A stretch of 64,000 nucleotides of DNA from Acinetobacter variabilis. Its GTDB lineage: Bacteria; Pseudomonadota; Gammaproteobacteria; Pseudomonadales; Moraxellaceae. Made by a program: the position numbers and the translations under genes. The notes beneath the pieces were generated by a model. That model did not search any database and had not been told where the DNA came from. It was given only the letters and a program-made list of their open reading frames with translations. Where the stretch lies: the NCBI RefSeq assembly GCF_000369625.1, contig NZ_KB850113.1:62001-126000 (forward strand). The letters are read 5' to 3'. This document shows, piece after piece, positions 34,013 to 45,705 of this stretch. How positions within the stretch are numbered: the stretch's first letter is position 1; the number at the start of each line of letters is the position of its first letter.

Positions 34013-34483
34013 ATGCCAAGACGTCGCGTAGTCGCTGCTCGTGAAATCCTTCCGGATCCTAAGTTCAGCAGCCAAACAATCGCTAAATTCATGAACCACG
34101 TAATGCAAGATGGTAAAAAATCTATTGCTGAAAGTATCGTTTACGGTGCTTTAGACCGCGTTCAAGAAAAATCTAAAGTAGACCCAGTTGAATTTTTCGA
34201 GACTACTCTTGAAAAAGTTCGTCCTATGGTCGAAGTAAAAGCACGCCGTGTTGGTGGTGCTACATACCAGGTACCTATGGAAGTGCGCCCATCCCGTCGT
34301 ACTGCCTTGGCTATGCGTTGGTTAGTAGATGCTGCTGCTAAGCGTTCTGAAAAAACTATGGCTTTACGTCTTGCTGGCGAGTTGCTTGATGCAGCTGAAG
34401 GTAAAGGCGCAGCGGTTAAAAAACGTGAAGATGTGCACCGTATGGCTGAAGCCAACAAAGCCTTCTCTCACTATCGCTTCTAA
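34013..34483 (+). CDS. rpsG: 30S ribosomal protein S7
   Basis: 156 residues, nucleates the head of the 30S subunit and in E. coli regulates its own operon. [18 protein letters not shown] at the start, conserved [18 protein letters not shown] and [20 protein letters not shown] at the end. Weak ribosome site (AGGT, 13 bases upstream). In E. coli S7 translation is coupled to S12; the 180-base gap here is wide for that. Confidence 0.98.
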   Translation: MPRRRVVAAREILPDPKFSSQTIAKFMNHVMQDGKKSIAESIVYGALDRVQEKSKVDPVEFFETTLEKVRPMVEVKARRVGGATYQVPMEVRPSRRTALAMRWLVDAAAKRSEKTMALRLAGELLDAAEGKGAAVKKREDVHRMAEANKAFSHYRF

Positions 34484-34546
34484 GCGGTTAAAACAGCCCC
34501 TATTCAGGAGGATGATGAGCCAGTTTTCGCTGTTTTGTCATCGAAT

Positions 34547-34575
34547 CGCTTTAAGCTGCCCAGCAGCTTAAAGCG
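34547..34575 (+). other. Perfect stem-loop between rpsG and fusA
   Basis: CGCTTTAAGCTG, CCCAG loop, CAGCTTAAAGCG: twelve perfect pairs with a five-base loop and no T-run. It sits 64 bases after rpsG and 40 before fusA. Same design as the fusA-tuf stem-loop; probably an mRNA processing or stability site. Confidence 0.75.
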
Positions 34576-34614
34576 TCCTGTTTTAAACAACAAAATTTAG
34601 GAATGCAAGAAATC

Positions 34615-36750
34615 ATGGCTCGTCAAACCCCAATTTCTCGTTATCGTAATATTGGTATTTCTGCGCACATCGATGCGGGTAAGACCACAACTACTGAACG
34701 TATCTTGTTCTACACAGGTGTATCTCACAAAATTGGTGAAGTACATGATGGTGCAGCAACAATGGACTGGATGGAGCAAGAGCAAGAACGTGGTATTACC
34801 ATTACTTCTGCTGCTACCACTACATTCTGGTCAGGTATGTCTAAGCAGTTCCCAGAACACCGTATCAACGTAATTGATACCCCGGGACACGTTGACTTCA
34901 CAATCGAAGTTGAGCGTTCTATGCGTGTTCTTGATGGTGCATGTATGGTTTACTGTGCTGTAGGTGGTGTACAACCTCAGTCTGAAACTGTATGGCGTCA
35001 AGCTAACAAATACCAAGTGCCTCGTTTAGCATTCGTGAACAAGATGGACCGTACTGGTGCAAACTTCTTCCGTGTTGTTGAACAAATGAAAACACGTCTT
35101 GGTGCGCACCCTGTACCTGTAGTAATCCCTGTTGGCGCTGAAGAAAACTTCCAAGGCGTTATCGATCTGATCGAAATGAAAGCGATCATTTGGGACGAAG
35201 CTTCACAAGGTATGAAGTTCGAGTACGGCGAAATCCCTGCTGATCTTCAAGAAACTGCTGAAGAATGGCGTACAAACATGGTTGAAGCTGCTGCTGAGGC
35301 TTCTGAAGAGTTAATGGATGAATACCTGAACAATGGCGATTTGACTAAAGAGCAAATCGTTACTGGTCTTCGTGTTCAAACATTGGCTTGTGAAATTCAA
35401 CCAATGCTTTGTGGTACAGCGTTCAAAAACAAAGGTGTTCAACGTATGTTGGACGCAGTAATTGAATTCTTGCCGTCTCCTACTGAAGTTAAAGCAATCG
35501 AAGGTATCCTTGACGACAAAGCTGAAACTAAAGCGACTCGTGAAGCATCTGACGAAGCTCCGTTCTCTGCGCTTGCGTTCAAAATCATGAACGACAAATT
35601 CGTAGGTAACTTAACTTTCGTACGTGTTTATTCTGGTGTTCTTAAACAAGGTGACTCTGTTTATAACCCGGTTAAATCTAAACGTGAACGTATCGGCCGT
35701 ATCGTGCAAATGCACGCGAACGATCGTCAAGACGTTGAAGAAATCCGTGCTGGTGACATCGCTGCGTGTGTAGGTCTTAAAGACGTAACTACTGGTGATA
35801 CACTATGTGATGAGAAAAACATCATCACTCTAGAACGTATGGAATTCCCAGAGCCAGTAATTGCATTGGCTGTTGAACCAAAAACTAAAGCTGACCAAGA
35901 AAAAATGTCTATCGCTTTAGGTCGTTTGGCTAAGGAAGATCCATCATTCCGCGTTCGTACTGACGAAGAATCTGGTCAAACAATTATTGCTGGTATGGGG
36001 GAGCTTCACCTTGACATCATCGTTGACCGTATGAAACGTGAATTCAACGTTGAAGCGAACATTGGTAAACCAATGGTTGCTTACCGCGAAACAATCAAAA
36101 AGACTGTTGAGCAAGAAGGTAAGTTCGTACGTCAAACTGGTGGTAAAGGTAAATTCGGTCACGTATATGTACGTTTAGAACCGCTTGATCCTGAAGCTGG
36201 TAAAGAATACGAATTCGCTGAAGAAGTTGTAGGTGGTGTGGTACCTAAAGAATTCTTCGGTGCAGTTGACAAAGGTATCCAAGAACGTATGAAGAATGGT
36301 GTCCTTGCTGGTTATCCAGTAGTTGGCATCAAAGCGACATTGTTCGACGGTTCTTACCATGATGTCGACTCTGACGAATTATCGTTCAAGATGGCTGGTT
36401 CTTATGCCTTCCGTGACGGTTTCATGAAAGCAGATCCTGTTCTTCTTGAACCTATCATGAAAGTTGAAGTAGAAACTCCAGAAGACTACATGGGCGATAT
36501 CATGGGTGACTTAAACCGTCGTCGTGGTATGGTTCAGGGTATGGACGATTTACCTGGTGGTACTAAAGCAATTAAAGCTGAAGTTCCACTTGCTGAGATG
36601 TTTGGTTACGCAACTCATATGCGTTCTATGTCTCAAGGTCGTGCGACTTACTCTATGGAATTTGCTAAATATGCTGAAACTCCACGTAACGTGGCTGACG
36701 GCATCATTTCTAAGTTCCAGTCTGGCGGTAAAAAAGGTGACGACGAGTAA
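34615..36750 (+). CDS. fusA: Elongation factor G
   Basis: GTPase that drives translocation and, with RRF, ribosome recycling; 711 residues. The start [12 protein letters not shown] is the conserved one; the in-frame ATG four codons upstream (34603) sits directly on its AGGA. G1 motif [13 protein letters not shown]3 DTPGHVDF, G4 NKMDRTGAN, then domains II-V ending [15 protein letters not shown] with a Lys/Gly/Asp tail. No fusidic-acid-type change can be judged by eye. Confidence 0.98.
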   Translation: MARQTPISRYRNIGISAHIDAGKTTTTERILFYTGVSHKIGEVHDGAATMDWMEQEQERGITITSAATTTFWSGMSKQFPEHRINVIDTPGHVDFTIEVERSMRVLDGACMVYCAVGGVQPQSETVWRQANKYQVPRLAFVNKMDRTGANFFRVVEQMKTRLGAHPVPVVIPVGAEENFQGVIDLIEMKAIIWDEASQGMKFEYGEIPADLQETAEEWRTNMVEAAAEASEELMDEYLNNGDLTKEQIVTGLRVQTLACEIQPMLCGTAFKNKGVQRMLDAVIEFLPSPTEVKAIEGILDDKAETKATREASDEAPFSALAFKIMNDKFVGNLTFVRVYSGVLKQGDSVYNPVKSKRERIGRIVQMHANDRQDVEEIRAGDIAACVGLKDVTTGDTLCDEKNIITLERMEFPEPVIALAVEPKTKADQEKMSIALGRLAKEDPSFRVRTDEESGQTIIAGMGELHLDIIVDRMKREFNVEANIGKPMVAYRETIKKTVEQEGKFVRQTGGKGKFGHVYVRLEPLDPEAGKEYEFAEEVVGGVVPKEFFGAVDKGIQERMKNGVLAGYPVVGIKATLFDGSYHDVDSDELSFKMAGSYAFRDGFMKADPVLLEPIMKVEVETPEDYMGDIMGDLNRRRGMVQGMDDLPGGTKAIKAEVPLAEMFGYATHMRSMSQGRATYSMEFAKYAETPRNVADGIISKFQSGGKKGDDE

Positions 36751-36798
36751 TCTTTCGATTACTATAAGCCCAAACTAATTCATAGTTAAAAACCAAGC

Positions 36799-36823
36799 GC
36801 TCATGCAGTGATCCTGCATGAGC
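36799..36823 (+). other. Perfect stem-loop between fusA and tuf
   Basis: GCTCATGCAG, TGATC loop, CTGCATGAGC: ten perfect pairs with a five-base loop and no T-run. It ends 20 bases before the tuf ATG, next to the AGGAAG ribosome site. Likely processing or stabilising element for the highly expressed tuf message. Confidence 0.75.
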
Positions 36824-36843
36824 AGTTCAAAAAGGAAGATCTC

Positions 36844-38034
36844 ATGGCTAAGGCTAAGTTCGAACGTAATAAGCCACACGTTAACGTGGGCACAATCGGT
36901 CACGTTGACCATGGTAAAACAACTTTAACAGCTGCGATTGCAACTGTATGTGCTAAAAAATTCGGTGGTGAAGCGAAAGACTACGCTGCAATCGACTCTG
37001 CACCAGAAGAAAAAGCACGTGGTATTACAATTAATACTTCACACGTAGAATACGATTCTCCAACTCGTCACTACGCTCACGTAGACTGCCCGGGCCACGC
37101 CGATTATGTTAAAAACATGATTACTGGTGCTGCTCAGATGGACGGCGCGATCCTTGTATGTGCTGCGACTGACGGTCCAATGCCACAAACTCGTGAACAC
37201 ATCCTGCTTTCTCGTCAGGTAGGTGTACCTTACATCGTTGTATTCTTGAACAAATGCGACCTTGTAGACGACGAAGAGCTTCTTGAACTGGTTGAAATGG
37301 AAGTTCGTGAACTTCTTTCTACTTACGACTTCCCAGGTGATGACACTCCTGTAATCCGTGGTTCAGCACTTGCTGCACTTAACGGTGAAGCTGGTCAATA
37401 CGGTGAAGACGCAGTTGTAGCTCTTGTTGAAGCGCTTGACTCTTACATCCCAGAACCAGAACGTGCAATCGACCAAGCATTCTTGATGCCAATCGAAGAC
37501 GTATTCTCAATTTCTGGTCGTGGTACAGTTGTAACTGGCCGTGTTGAAACTGGTATCATCAAAGTTGGTGAAGAAGTTGAAATCGTGGGTATCAAAGACA
37601 CAGTTAAGACTACTGTAACTGGCGTTGAAATGTTCCGTAAACTTCTTGACGAAGGCCGTGCTGGTGAGAACTGTGGTATCTTGCTTCGTGGTACTAAACG
37701 TGAAGACGTACAACGTGGTCAAGTACTTGCTAAACCAGGTTCTATCAAACCGCACACTAAATTCGATGCAGAAGTATACGTACTTTCTAAAGACGAAGGT
37801 GGTCGTCACACTCCATTCCTTAACGGTTACCGTCCACAGTTCTACTTCCGTACAACTGACGTAACTGGCGCGATTTCTTTGAAAGAAGGCGTTGAAATGG
37901 TTATGCCTGGTGACAACGTAGAAATGTCAGTAGAACTGATCCACCCAATCGCAATGGACCCAGGTCTACGTTTTGCGATCCGTGAAGGTGGTCGTACAGT
38001 TGGTGCTGGTGTAGTTGCTAAAGTAACTGCATAA
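36844..38034 (+). CDS. tuf: Elongation factor Tu
   Basis: GTPase delivering aminoacyl-tRNA, 396 residues. [20 protein letters not shown] at the start fixes the ATG at 36844, preceded by AGGAAG. G1 [10 protein letters not shown]3 DCPGHADY, G4 NKCD, then beta-barrel domains II and III. Last gene of the str operon, with a strong terminator. A second tuf copy usually exists elsewhere in Acinetobacter. Confidence 0.98.
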   Translation: MAKAKFERNKPHVNVGTIGHVDHGKTTLTAAIATVCAKKFGGEAKDYAAIDSAPEEKARGITINTSHVEYDSPTRHYAHVDCPGHADYVKNMITGAAQMDGAILVCAATDGPMPQTREHILLSRQVGVPYIVVFLNKCDLVDDEELLELVEMEVRELLSTYDFPGDDTPVIRGSALAALNGEAGQYGEDAVVALVEALDSYIPEPERAIDQAFLMPIEDVFSISGRGTVVTGRVETGIIKVGEEVEIVGIKDTVKTTVTGVEMFRKLLDEGRAGENCGILLRGTKREDVQRGQVLAKPGSIKPHTKFDAEVYVLSKDEGGRHTPFLNGYRPQFYFRTTDVTGAISLKEGVEMVMPGDNVEMSVELIHPIAMDPGLRFAIREGGRTVGAGVVAKVTA

Positions 38035-38047
38035 TCGCTGATTGTGT

Positions 38048-38077
38048 AAAAAAGCGTCCCTTTGGGACGCTTTTTTT
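38048..38077 (+). terminator. Terminator of the str operon
   Basis: AAAAAGCGTCCC, TTT loop, GGGACGCTTTTTTT. Confidence 0.93.
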
Positions 38078-38267
38078 ATATCTGTAAATTTAAATTACTT
38101 ATTTTCAAGTATATTTAAATTGTCTAACAATATATTTACAAGCTGTCCTTAAGTGATATTTCACTGACCTTATCTGCCCTTATGTGAAAAATTCAACGCA
38201 GTAATATAATTATAAGAATTTTAATAATTAGATTTCAGCTCTATATAGAACTGATGGGAGTAAGTGT

Positions 38268-39150
38268 ATGAATGCTCAAGTGAAAATTACCAACCGTGCA
38301 GGCGCAAGTTTTCCGGTACGTCGTATGAGTTTTGATTTTTGATCAAGTGCCAGAGTACTGGATGAATGGTTCAGCAGGACTGACTCACTTTATGACTGCA
38401 CTCTCTGCATTATTCCCGGCAGGCGAAAAATTCTTTATTGATTCTGTTCGCGCTGTACGTCAGCATCCAGCAATTAAAGACAATGAAGCATTGCAAAAAG
38501 AAATTTCTGCCTTTATTGGTCAGGAAGCCATGCATACCCAGGAACATGTTGGCTTTAATGCCTCAGCGCAATGCCATGGCCATGACGTTGATACGCTAGA
38601 TCATTATACTGACCGAGTCATTCAAACTGCACGCAAAATCTTTGCGGCAGTCGGTAAGCCAGTTGGTATTACCCAGGAAATGGTCGACCTCACTGCGACG
38701 ACTGCACTAGAACATTTTACTGCGACCATTGCATCTCAGTTACTGACCAATCAGCATATTCAGGAATTGATGAAAGATGACACCATGAAAACCATGTGGC
38801 TCTGGCATGCAATTGAAGAGAATGAACATAAGGCCGTGGCCTATGATGTATTCGAAGGTGTTTTCGGTAAAGGTTTAAAATCTTATCTACTGCGTACCAC
38901 TTCACTGGTTGCAGCGATGGTCACGCTATTCTTTGTACAAAGCTACTTCGTATTGCGTTTATTGAAAGAAGACCGTCAGTTAAGCCTTCAATCTTTAAAA
39001 GAAATCTATACTTATGGTTATAGTCCATCTAAAGGAATTATTACCGGTATGGGCAAAGAAATGTTGATGTACTTTAAACCTGGTTTTCATCCAAATGATC
39101 ATGACACCCATAGCTTATTGCAAAGCTGGAAACAAAAACTGGGCCTTTAA
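38268..39150 (+). pseudogene. Metal-dependent hydrolase family gene broken by a +1 frameshift
   Basis: Member of the predicted metal-dependent hydrolase family (COG3687, ferritin-like diiron type). A good ribosome site (GGGAG) and ATG at 38268 give MNAQVKITNRAGASFPVRRM, but a run of five T (38336-38340) brings a TGA at 38340-38342. Removing one T joins the frames as SFDFDQVPEYW and gives about 293 residues. Downstream, metal-ligand motifs are intact: EAMHTQEH, ALEHFTA, and WHAIEENEHKAVAYDVF, followed by a C-terminal hydrophobic helix. So it is a recent mutation, a sequencing error, or possibly recoding (TTT TGA). Translation from TTG at 38332 would miss only the N-terminus. Terminator follows. 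Confidence 0.8.
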
Positions 39151-39175
39151 TTTGAAACTAGATTAAAAGACTGAA

Positions 39176-39201
39176 GAGCAACCTAAGTTGCTCATTTTTT
39201 T
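39176..39201 (+). terminator. Intrinsic terminator after the frameshifted gene
   Basis: GAGCAAC, CTAA loop, GTTGCTC, then A and seven T. Confidence 0.9.
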
Positions 39202-39263
39202 GCTCGATTTTTTAAATAAAGTTTTTATAATGCGGAGGTTAATTCTAGATAAGATGAACGAAG

Positions 39264-39722
39264 ATGATTCGTTTGATGCAAGCTGCGGATGTACCAGCCG
39301 TTGCCAAGATTGAAACCAAAGTACAATCCCATCCCTGGACCTTTAAAGAATTTGAAGATGCTGTTACTGCCTATCAAAGCACTGTGATTGAGCAGGCAGG
39401 GCAGGTCGTAGGGTTCTGCATTTTACAGCCAGTATTGGATGAAGCCAATTTATTACTGATGGCGATTGATCCTGCGCAACAGGGTAAGGGATTGGGTTAT
39501 CAGCTATTAGATGAATCCATCCAGTTGCTGAAAAATAATCCGGTACAGATCTTTCTGGAAGTACGTGAAAGCAATACTACTGCGATTAAATTGTATGAAA
39601 AAACCGGTTTTCATCAGATTGACCTGCGCAAGAACTATTATCCGAATACGAATGGCACTCGGGAACATGCCATTATTATGGTGAAGTCTTGTACTGACGA
39701 TTTTGCCAGCTTGTTTAAATAA
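39264..39722 (+). CDS. rimI: Ribosomal-protein S18 alanine N-acetyltransferase
   Basis: GNAT-fold acetyltransferase of 152 residues. Acetyl-CoA loop in LLLMAIDPAQQGKGLGYQLL, conserved FLEVRESNTTAIKLYEKTGF and the C-terminal RKNYYPNTNGTREHAIIM, which is characteristic of RimI. Acetylates the N-terminal Ala of S18. Convergent with bpt, with only 27 bases between the stops. Confidence 0.92.
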   Translation: MIRLMQAADVPAVAKIETKVQSHPWTFKEFEDAVTAYQSTVIEQAGQVVGFCILQPVLDEANLLLMAIDPAQQGKGLGYQLLDESIQLLKNNPVQIFLEVRESNTTAIKLYEKTGFHQIDLRKNYYPNTNGTREHAIIMVKSCTDDFASLFK

Positions 39723-39749
39723 TATTCCGGCTTTTATTTGACGAATAAC

Positions 39750-40565
39750 TTACTTGATGATGGGATTATTCCATCCGCTAGGCAAAGTCGTCATCAAGGA
39801 GTTTCCCAGATGTTCAATCTCCACCGGGGTAAGGGTGCGGTTTAATCGGCGCCATTGCCCGTCGATCAATAATTCAAGTGGCAGGTATTGAGACTTGTAG
39901 TTCATTTTGGCTGAATGTGGAACCCAGTAGCCTAGATAGACAAACTGCAAACCAAGTTTTTGAGTGTGTTCAATCTGTTTCAGAATTGCAAAGGCACCAA
40001 GGGAACGGCGGTTCTCATCAGGGTCAAAGAAAGTATACACCGCTGAAACGCCATCATCGAGCAGGTCACAAGTCGATACACTGATCAGACGATCATCTTT
40101 CCATAATTCCAGAAAGAAACTATCGGTACAGCTTTGCAGTAAAAACTTTTCGAACTGGTCACGGCTAGGTGGATACATATCACCATCTGCATGGCGTTCA
40201 TTAATATAACGTTCATAGAGGGCATAATGTATATCTGTGGCCTGTTCAGGATGGGTAATTTTAACCGTCAAATCCTGATTACGTTTCCAGGCTTTTTTTT
40301 GCGAGCTGTTCATCTGAAATTCATGAACAGGAATACGTGAAGATAAACATTGACGGCACAGGTGGCATTCAGGCCGATAGACAAAATCACCACTACGACG
40401 GAAGCCGGTACGAGAAAGCTCGGACAGCGTCACTACATCAATACGGTGCGCTGGATCAAGAAAAACCATGCGCGCGGACTTGTTCGGCAGATAGCTACAG
40501 TCATGCGGCGGCGTAATATAATACTGTAAATCGTTCAGCAGGGACTGTGGTTGATAAGAGTTCAT
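39750..40565 (-). CDS. bpt: Aspartate/glutamate leucyltransferase
   Basis: Transfers leucine from Leu-tRNA to proteins with N-terminal Asp or Glu, marking them for ClpAP. 271 residues. The N-terminal Cys-rich part (HDCSYLPNKSARMVFLDP, PECHLCRQCLSSRIPV) and the GNAT-like core (YTFFDPDENRRSLGAFAILKQ, YLGYWVPHSAKMNYKSQY) are those of bacterial Bpt/Ate. Twenty-one bases after aat in the same direction; the pair extends N-end-rule recognition to acidic and basic N-termini. Confidence 0.94.
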   Translation of the reverse strand: MNSYQPQSLLNDLQYYITPPHDCSYLPNKSARMVFLDPAHRIDVVTLSELSRTGFRRSGDFVYRPECHLCRQCLSSRIPVHEFQMNSSQKKAWKRNQDLTVKITHPEQATDIHYALYERYINERHADGDMYPPSRDQFEKFLLQSCTDSFFLELWKDDRLISVSTCDLLDDGVSAVYTFFDPDENRRSLGAFAILKQIEHTQKLGLQFVYLGYWVPHSAKMNYKSQYLPLELLIDGQWRRLNRTLTPVEIEHLGNSLMTTLPSGWNNPIIK

Positions 40566-40586
40566 AACAAGTGCCCTCTGTTATTT

Positions 40587-41318
40587 TCATTCACTTAATC
40601 GCGCAGACTGCGCTATTGTTTTACTTGAAAATACACCGTCTTGATACTTTTTCCAATTGATCGCAGGCTGTTTTATCACATCTTGTAACGATTTAAGATA
40701 TGTAAGGCGAGAAATTGTACAGGCACCTAGACTCATCAAGTGATCATTCACCAATTGACAGTCAATCCAGGGTAGCTGATTTTCTCTGCCAATCAGCATC
40801 AGTGTATAAAAAGCCATTTTAGAAACATCGGTTTGGGTACTAAACATGGATTCACCAAAGCAGCCCTTGCCGATAGTTACCCCATAGAGTCCACCTACTA
40901 CGCGATCTTCATCCCAAACCTCAATACTATAACCATAACCTGCATCAAACATGTCGCAATAACCTTGAATGATCTCTTCACTAATCCAGGTCTCATCTGC
41001 ATAAGCGCGAGGCAATGAGCAGGAACGGATCACTCTTTCAAAAGCATGATTCACCGTAATTTTATAATCCTGCTTTTTCATGCTTCGAAGTAGCGATTTG
41101 CTTGGATGATAATCCTCTGGCCGGATAATGCAGCGTGGTTCCGGACTCCACCAACAGATCGGATCACCTTCAGAAAACCAGGGAAACAGACCATGGGTAT
41201 AGGCCTCATACAAAGTAGAAGGGGAGAGGTCTGCACCGATACAAATCAGGCCTTCGCCTTCAAGATCCGCTTCTTCAGGATTGGGGAAAATGTACTGTGA
41301 AGGAGGAAGAAGATGCAT
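40587..41318 (-). CDS. aat: Leucyl/phenylalanyl-tRNA-protein transferase
   Basis: Adds Leu or Phe to proteins with N-terminal Lys or Arg for degradation by ClpAP, 243 residues. Conserved [41 protein letters not shown] and [15 protein letters not shown]. Forms an operon with bpt and is separated from trxB by a terminator. Confidence 0.96.
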   Translation of the reverse strand: MHLLPPSQYIFPNPEEADLEGEGLICIGADLSPSTLYEAYTHGLFPWFSEGDPICWWSPEPRCIIRPEDYHPSKSLLRSMKKQDYKITVNHAFERVIRSCSLPRAYADETWISEEIIQGYCDMFDAGYGYSIEVWDEDRVVGGLYGVTIGKGCFGESMFSTQTDVSKMAFYTLMLIGRENQLPWIDCQLVNDHLMSLGACTISRLTYLKSLQDVIKQPAINWKKYQDGVFSSKTIAQSARLSE

Positions 41319-41359
41319 GCAGAACCCTGATCTTGTAATAGACTGTTTTTATCATACAT

Positions 41360-41390
41360 AAAAAAACCGCCCATGATGGACGGTCTTTTT
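41360..41390 (-). terminator. Intrinsic terminator of trxB
   Basis: On the minus strand ACCGTCC, short loop, GGGCGGT with one wobble, followed by seven T; A-tract on the other side. Confidence 0.88.
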
Positions 41391-41401
41391 ATTTTCGCTG
41401 C

Positions 41402-42376
<975 letters not shown>

Positions 42377-42599
42377 TTATTTAGAAATTTATTGAATTAT
42401 ACGTGAAACTGTATAACAGTGGTGTGAGATTAAAGTCGATATTATTGATCATCGAAATCGATTTAGGCTATATAGAAGAAGTACACAATAATGCATCTTT
42501 TTTGATGCAACAGGTGCATAATATGCATTTTATTGCGACGCTTTTTTTGAAGCATACCAGCAAAAGAATATTCATGAAGAATTGGTTACAGGACAGTAT

Positions 42600-45500
42600 A
42601 TGACAGCGGTGTCGAGTGCCTATGCACAGCGCTTAGTAATGACATTATTTTTAGTCTCATTTGGGATTTATCTGTTTCTTGCAACAGTGACCTATACACC
42701 ATTTGATCCGGGGTGGATGCATATCTCTAGTGATACGCAGACAGTTTCAAATGCGAGTGGGGTTGCGGGGGCCTGGATTTCAGACCTGTTATTTGGCTTT
42801 CTCGGCTGGGCAAGCCTGCTGATCCCTGTGTATCTGTTTATGGAAGCAATCCAGGTCTGGTGGCCGCGCAGCTTCCTGAACCGTCCATTCCGTTATGCTG
42901 CCCAATTCTTCCTGTTATTGACCACATCAGCATTGCTGTTTCTATTCTGGCAAGTTCCAGCTGATACGCTGGACAATTCTTCAGGCGGCATTATTGGCTA
43001 TGAGCTGGGCCAAAGTCTTGAACAATTATTAACTGTCTATGGCGCAGCTTTTTTCTTGCTTGTGCTTTGGGTGGTTCTATTTACCTTGGCATTTGGTGTG
43101 AAATGGAACAAGACCTGGAGCAGTCTCAAGGCAACGCCTGCTTATCTGCAAGACCTGTTCTACCGTAATGTGCCAGAAGGTATGTCGGATTTTGACCGTA
43201 CTGCACCTGTTATTAAAAAAGAAGCAGTAAAAACAGCTGCCAAAAAAGTGACAGTACCAGTCACTGCCGCACCTGAACATAATCTGGTAGAAGTCGATCC
43301 TGTAGTTCGCGATCATGTCGCTGAGCGCCTGTTTGAGGATTTTGCAGATAAAGAATCGCACCAGCCTCACCACTATGAAGAAGATATCTCTGAACCTGTA
43401 CAGGCATCAGTTACAGAACCTGTACAGGCAGCACCGCGAATAGCAGAGCCGGATCGTGTGGTGGCAACAGGAGAGGTGTGGCGTGCGTTACATTCCAATG
43501 AAGACCAGCGTCACAAGCAGGATATCGATGCTTTACTTAAAGCTGCAGAAGAAGAGCAGGCCGAATTTTCTCCTGACGCATTTGCAGCTACACCAACAAA
43601 TCACAGTGCTCATGAAGTAACATCATCCGCTACAGCTAAGAATAATCTGGACTGGGATGATGATGAAATTTTTGATGAGTTATTGGCAGCAGTTCCGCAA
43701 GGTAAAACCGCAACGGATGTGCATAGCCCGTTCAATTCAGCAGCAGCTGAAAAATCCCTCAGAATTGTAGAAGATGCTGGAACGGTCAGTTCCACTGCTG
43801 CTCCGCTCATGGCTGCACATGCGGTTAAAAATACCAGCCTGGAAGCGGACTTTGATGATCTGGATGACTTGCTGGTTGAAGCTGATGAGCCAAAACCCGC
43901 ACCTGTACGTGCATCAAGCTATGCCCAGTCTTCTGCTTTTGTTCAGGCACCGATTCAGCGTGTAGAGACAACAGCTCAAACCGCAGCGACTAATGCAGCA
44001 GTTCGGGAAGCATTGTCCAAAGAAGAATTTATTGAAGCTTGGCATGAAACTGCCGGTAAGCCTCAGGAGGAAGACGAGTTTGACTTCGATGCGCCACTGA
44101 CGGATGCCGCTGGTCGTCCAATGTCACGTGCTATGCAGGTCGCTGAGCGCCGTAAAGACCTGTCACCATTGCCGGGTCTGGAATTGCTGGATAAAGTTGA
44201 TCCGAACAAAAAAGTGAATTTCACTGAAGAGCAATTATCCCGTTTATCAGAACTTCTGGAAATCAAACTTCAGGAATTTAACGTTAAAGCCAAAGTAGTC
44301 GAAGCTCAACCAGGTCCAGTCGTGACACGTTTTGAACTGGATCTTGCACCTGGTGTGAAAGCTTCCAAAGTCACTAATATTTCACGTGACTTGGCCCGTT
44401 CGATGTCAATGGCTTCAGTACGTGTAGTCGAAGTTATTCCAGGTAAGCCTTATATCGGTATTGAAGTTCCGAACAGCAGCCGTGAAATGGTGCGTTTGAT
44501 TGAACTGGTACAGATTCCAAAATTCAATGATCCCGATGGCATTTTGTCGATGGCCATGGGTAAGGATATTTCAGGTAATCCGGTAATTACTGAACTGGGT
44601 AAAGCACCGCATATGCTGGTAGCAGGGACTACAGGTTCTGGTAAATCGGTGGCGGTTAACTCGATGATTCTATCGATGCTATTAAAATACACACCTGATC
44701 AGTTACGCTTAATTCTGATCGATCCAAAACAGCTTGAATTGGCCAACTATAACGATATTCCACATCTGTTAACGCCAGTCGTGACTGATATGAAAGATGC
44801 GGTCAGTGCCTTGAACTGGTGTGTGAATGAAATGGAACGCCGTTATAAGCTGATGTCCTTCCTGAAAATTCGTAAGCTCAGTGATTATAACCGTAAGGTG
44901 GAAGAGGCGCTTGCCAATGGTGAAGAGCTATTTGATCCAACCTGGAAAGCCAGTGAGTCTGTGGCAGGGGAGCGTGCGCCACGTCTGACACCACTACCTT
45001 CAATTGTGATCGTAGCGGACGAGTTCGCAGATATGATCATGCAGGTCGGTAAGAAAGCTGAAGAAATGATTACCCGTCTGGCACAGAAATCCCGTGCTGC
45101 TGGTATTCACCTGTTACTGGCCACTCAGCGTCCATCGGTAGATGTCATCACCGGTCTGATTAAGGCGAATATTCCAACACGTGTCGCACTTCGTGTGAAC
45201 TCGAAAATTGACTCACGTACCATTCTCGATGCAGGTGGTGCAGAAGACCTGCTAGGTCATGGTGATATGCTGTTCCTCGGCCCGGGTAAAATTGAGCCTG
45301 AGCGCGTACACGGTGCCTTTATTGCCGATGATGAGGTGAACCGAATCTGTGATGCATGGCGTGAACGTGGTGCACCAAACTATGTGGATGAGATCCTGAC
45401 TCCATTCGATGAAGAACCGTCTAGTCGCGGCTTTGAAGATGGTGGAGATGGCGGATCAGATCGAGATGCGCTGTATGACCAGTGTGTGGCTTTTGTTTTG

Positions 45501-45644
45501 GAAACCCGCAAAGCATCAACCTCATCTTTGCAGCGTAAATTCAGTCTAGGTTATAACCGTGCTGCACGGATCATTGACCAGATGGAAGAAAATGGCATTG
45601 TCAGCTCAATGGGTGCCAATGGTAAGCGTGAGATTCTGGTTTAA
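42600..45644 (+). CDS. ftsK: DNA translocase FtsK
   Basis: Septum-anchored DNA pump that clears the terminus region and activates XerCD, 1014 residues. The ATG at 42600 follows AGGA; a TTG six codons earlier is unlikely. Four or five N-terminal helices to about residue 180, an acidic Ala/Glu/Pro-rich linker to about 460 (shorter than E. coli's), the alpha/beta motor with Walker A GTTGSGKSVAVNSM and Walker B IVIVADEFADMIM. A C-terminal gamma winged helix (about 945-1014: SSLQRKFSLGYNRAARIID) reads KOPS sites. Terminator follows. Confidence 0.96.
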   Translation: MTAVSSAYAQRLVMTLFLVSFGIYLFLATVTYTPFDPGWMHISSDTQTVSNASGVAGAWISDLLFGFLGWASLLIPVYLFMEAIQVWWPRSFLNRPFRYAAQFFLLLTTSALLFLFWQVPADTLDNSSGGIIGYELGQSLEQLLTVYGAAFFLLVLWVVLFTLAFGVKWNKTWSSLKATPAYLQDLFYRNVPEGMSDFDRTAPVIKKEAVKTAAKKVTVPVTAAPEHNLVEVDPVVRDHVAERLFEDFADKESHQPHHYEEDISEPVQASVTEPVQAAPRIAEPDRVVATGEVWRALHSNEDQRHKQDIDALLKAAEEEQAEFSPDAFAATPTNHSAHEVTSSATAKNNLDWDDDEIFDELLAAVPQGKTATDVHSPFNSAAAEKSLRIVEDAGTVSSTAAPLMAAHAVKNTSLEADFDDLDDLLVEADEPKPAPVRASSYAQSSAFVQAPIQRVETTAQTAATNAAVREALSKEEFIEAWHETAGKPQEEDEFDFDAPLTDAAGRPMSRAMQVAERRKDLSPLPGLELLDKVDPNKKVNFTEEQLSRLSELLEIKLQEFNVKAKVVEAQPGPVVTRFELDLAPGVKASKVTNISRDLARSMSMASVRVVEVIPGKPYIGIEVPNSSREMVRLIELVQIPKFNDPDGILSMAMGKDISGNPVITELGKAPHMLVAGTTGSGKSVAVNSMILSMLLKYTPDQLRLILIDPKQLELANYNDIPHLLTPVVTDMKDAVSALNWCVNEMERRYKLMSFLKIRKLSDYNRKVEEALANGEELFDPTWKASESVAGERAPRLTPLPSIVIVADEFADMIMQVGKKAEEMITRLAQKSRAAGIHLLLATQRPSVDVITGLIKANIPTRVALRVNSKIDSRTILDAGGAEDLLGHGDMLFLGPGKIEPERVHGAFIADDEVNRICDAWRERGAPNYVDEILTPFDEEPSSRGFEDGGDGGSDRDALYDQCVAFVLETRKASTSSLQRKFSLGYNRAARIIDQMEENGIVSSMGANGKREILV

Positions 45645-45663
45645 ATCCAGAATCTCGAGTGAT

Positions 45664-45693
45664 AAAAAAAGCCTGCTTAAAGCAGGCTTTTTT
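45664..45693 (+). terminator. Intrinsic terminator of ftsK
   Basis: AAAAAAAGCCTGCTT, loop, AAGCAGGCTTTTTT; symmetric, so it may also serve the convergent gene at 45706. Confidence 0.9.
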
Positions 45694-45705
45694 ATACATT
45701 TCAAT

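Noticed and set aside
42403..42603. 66-codon ORF in the trxB-ftsK spacer
   Set aside because: No ribosome site, overlaps the divergent promoter region and the ftsK start, and its translation resembles no protein.
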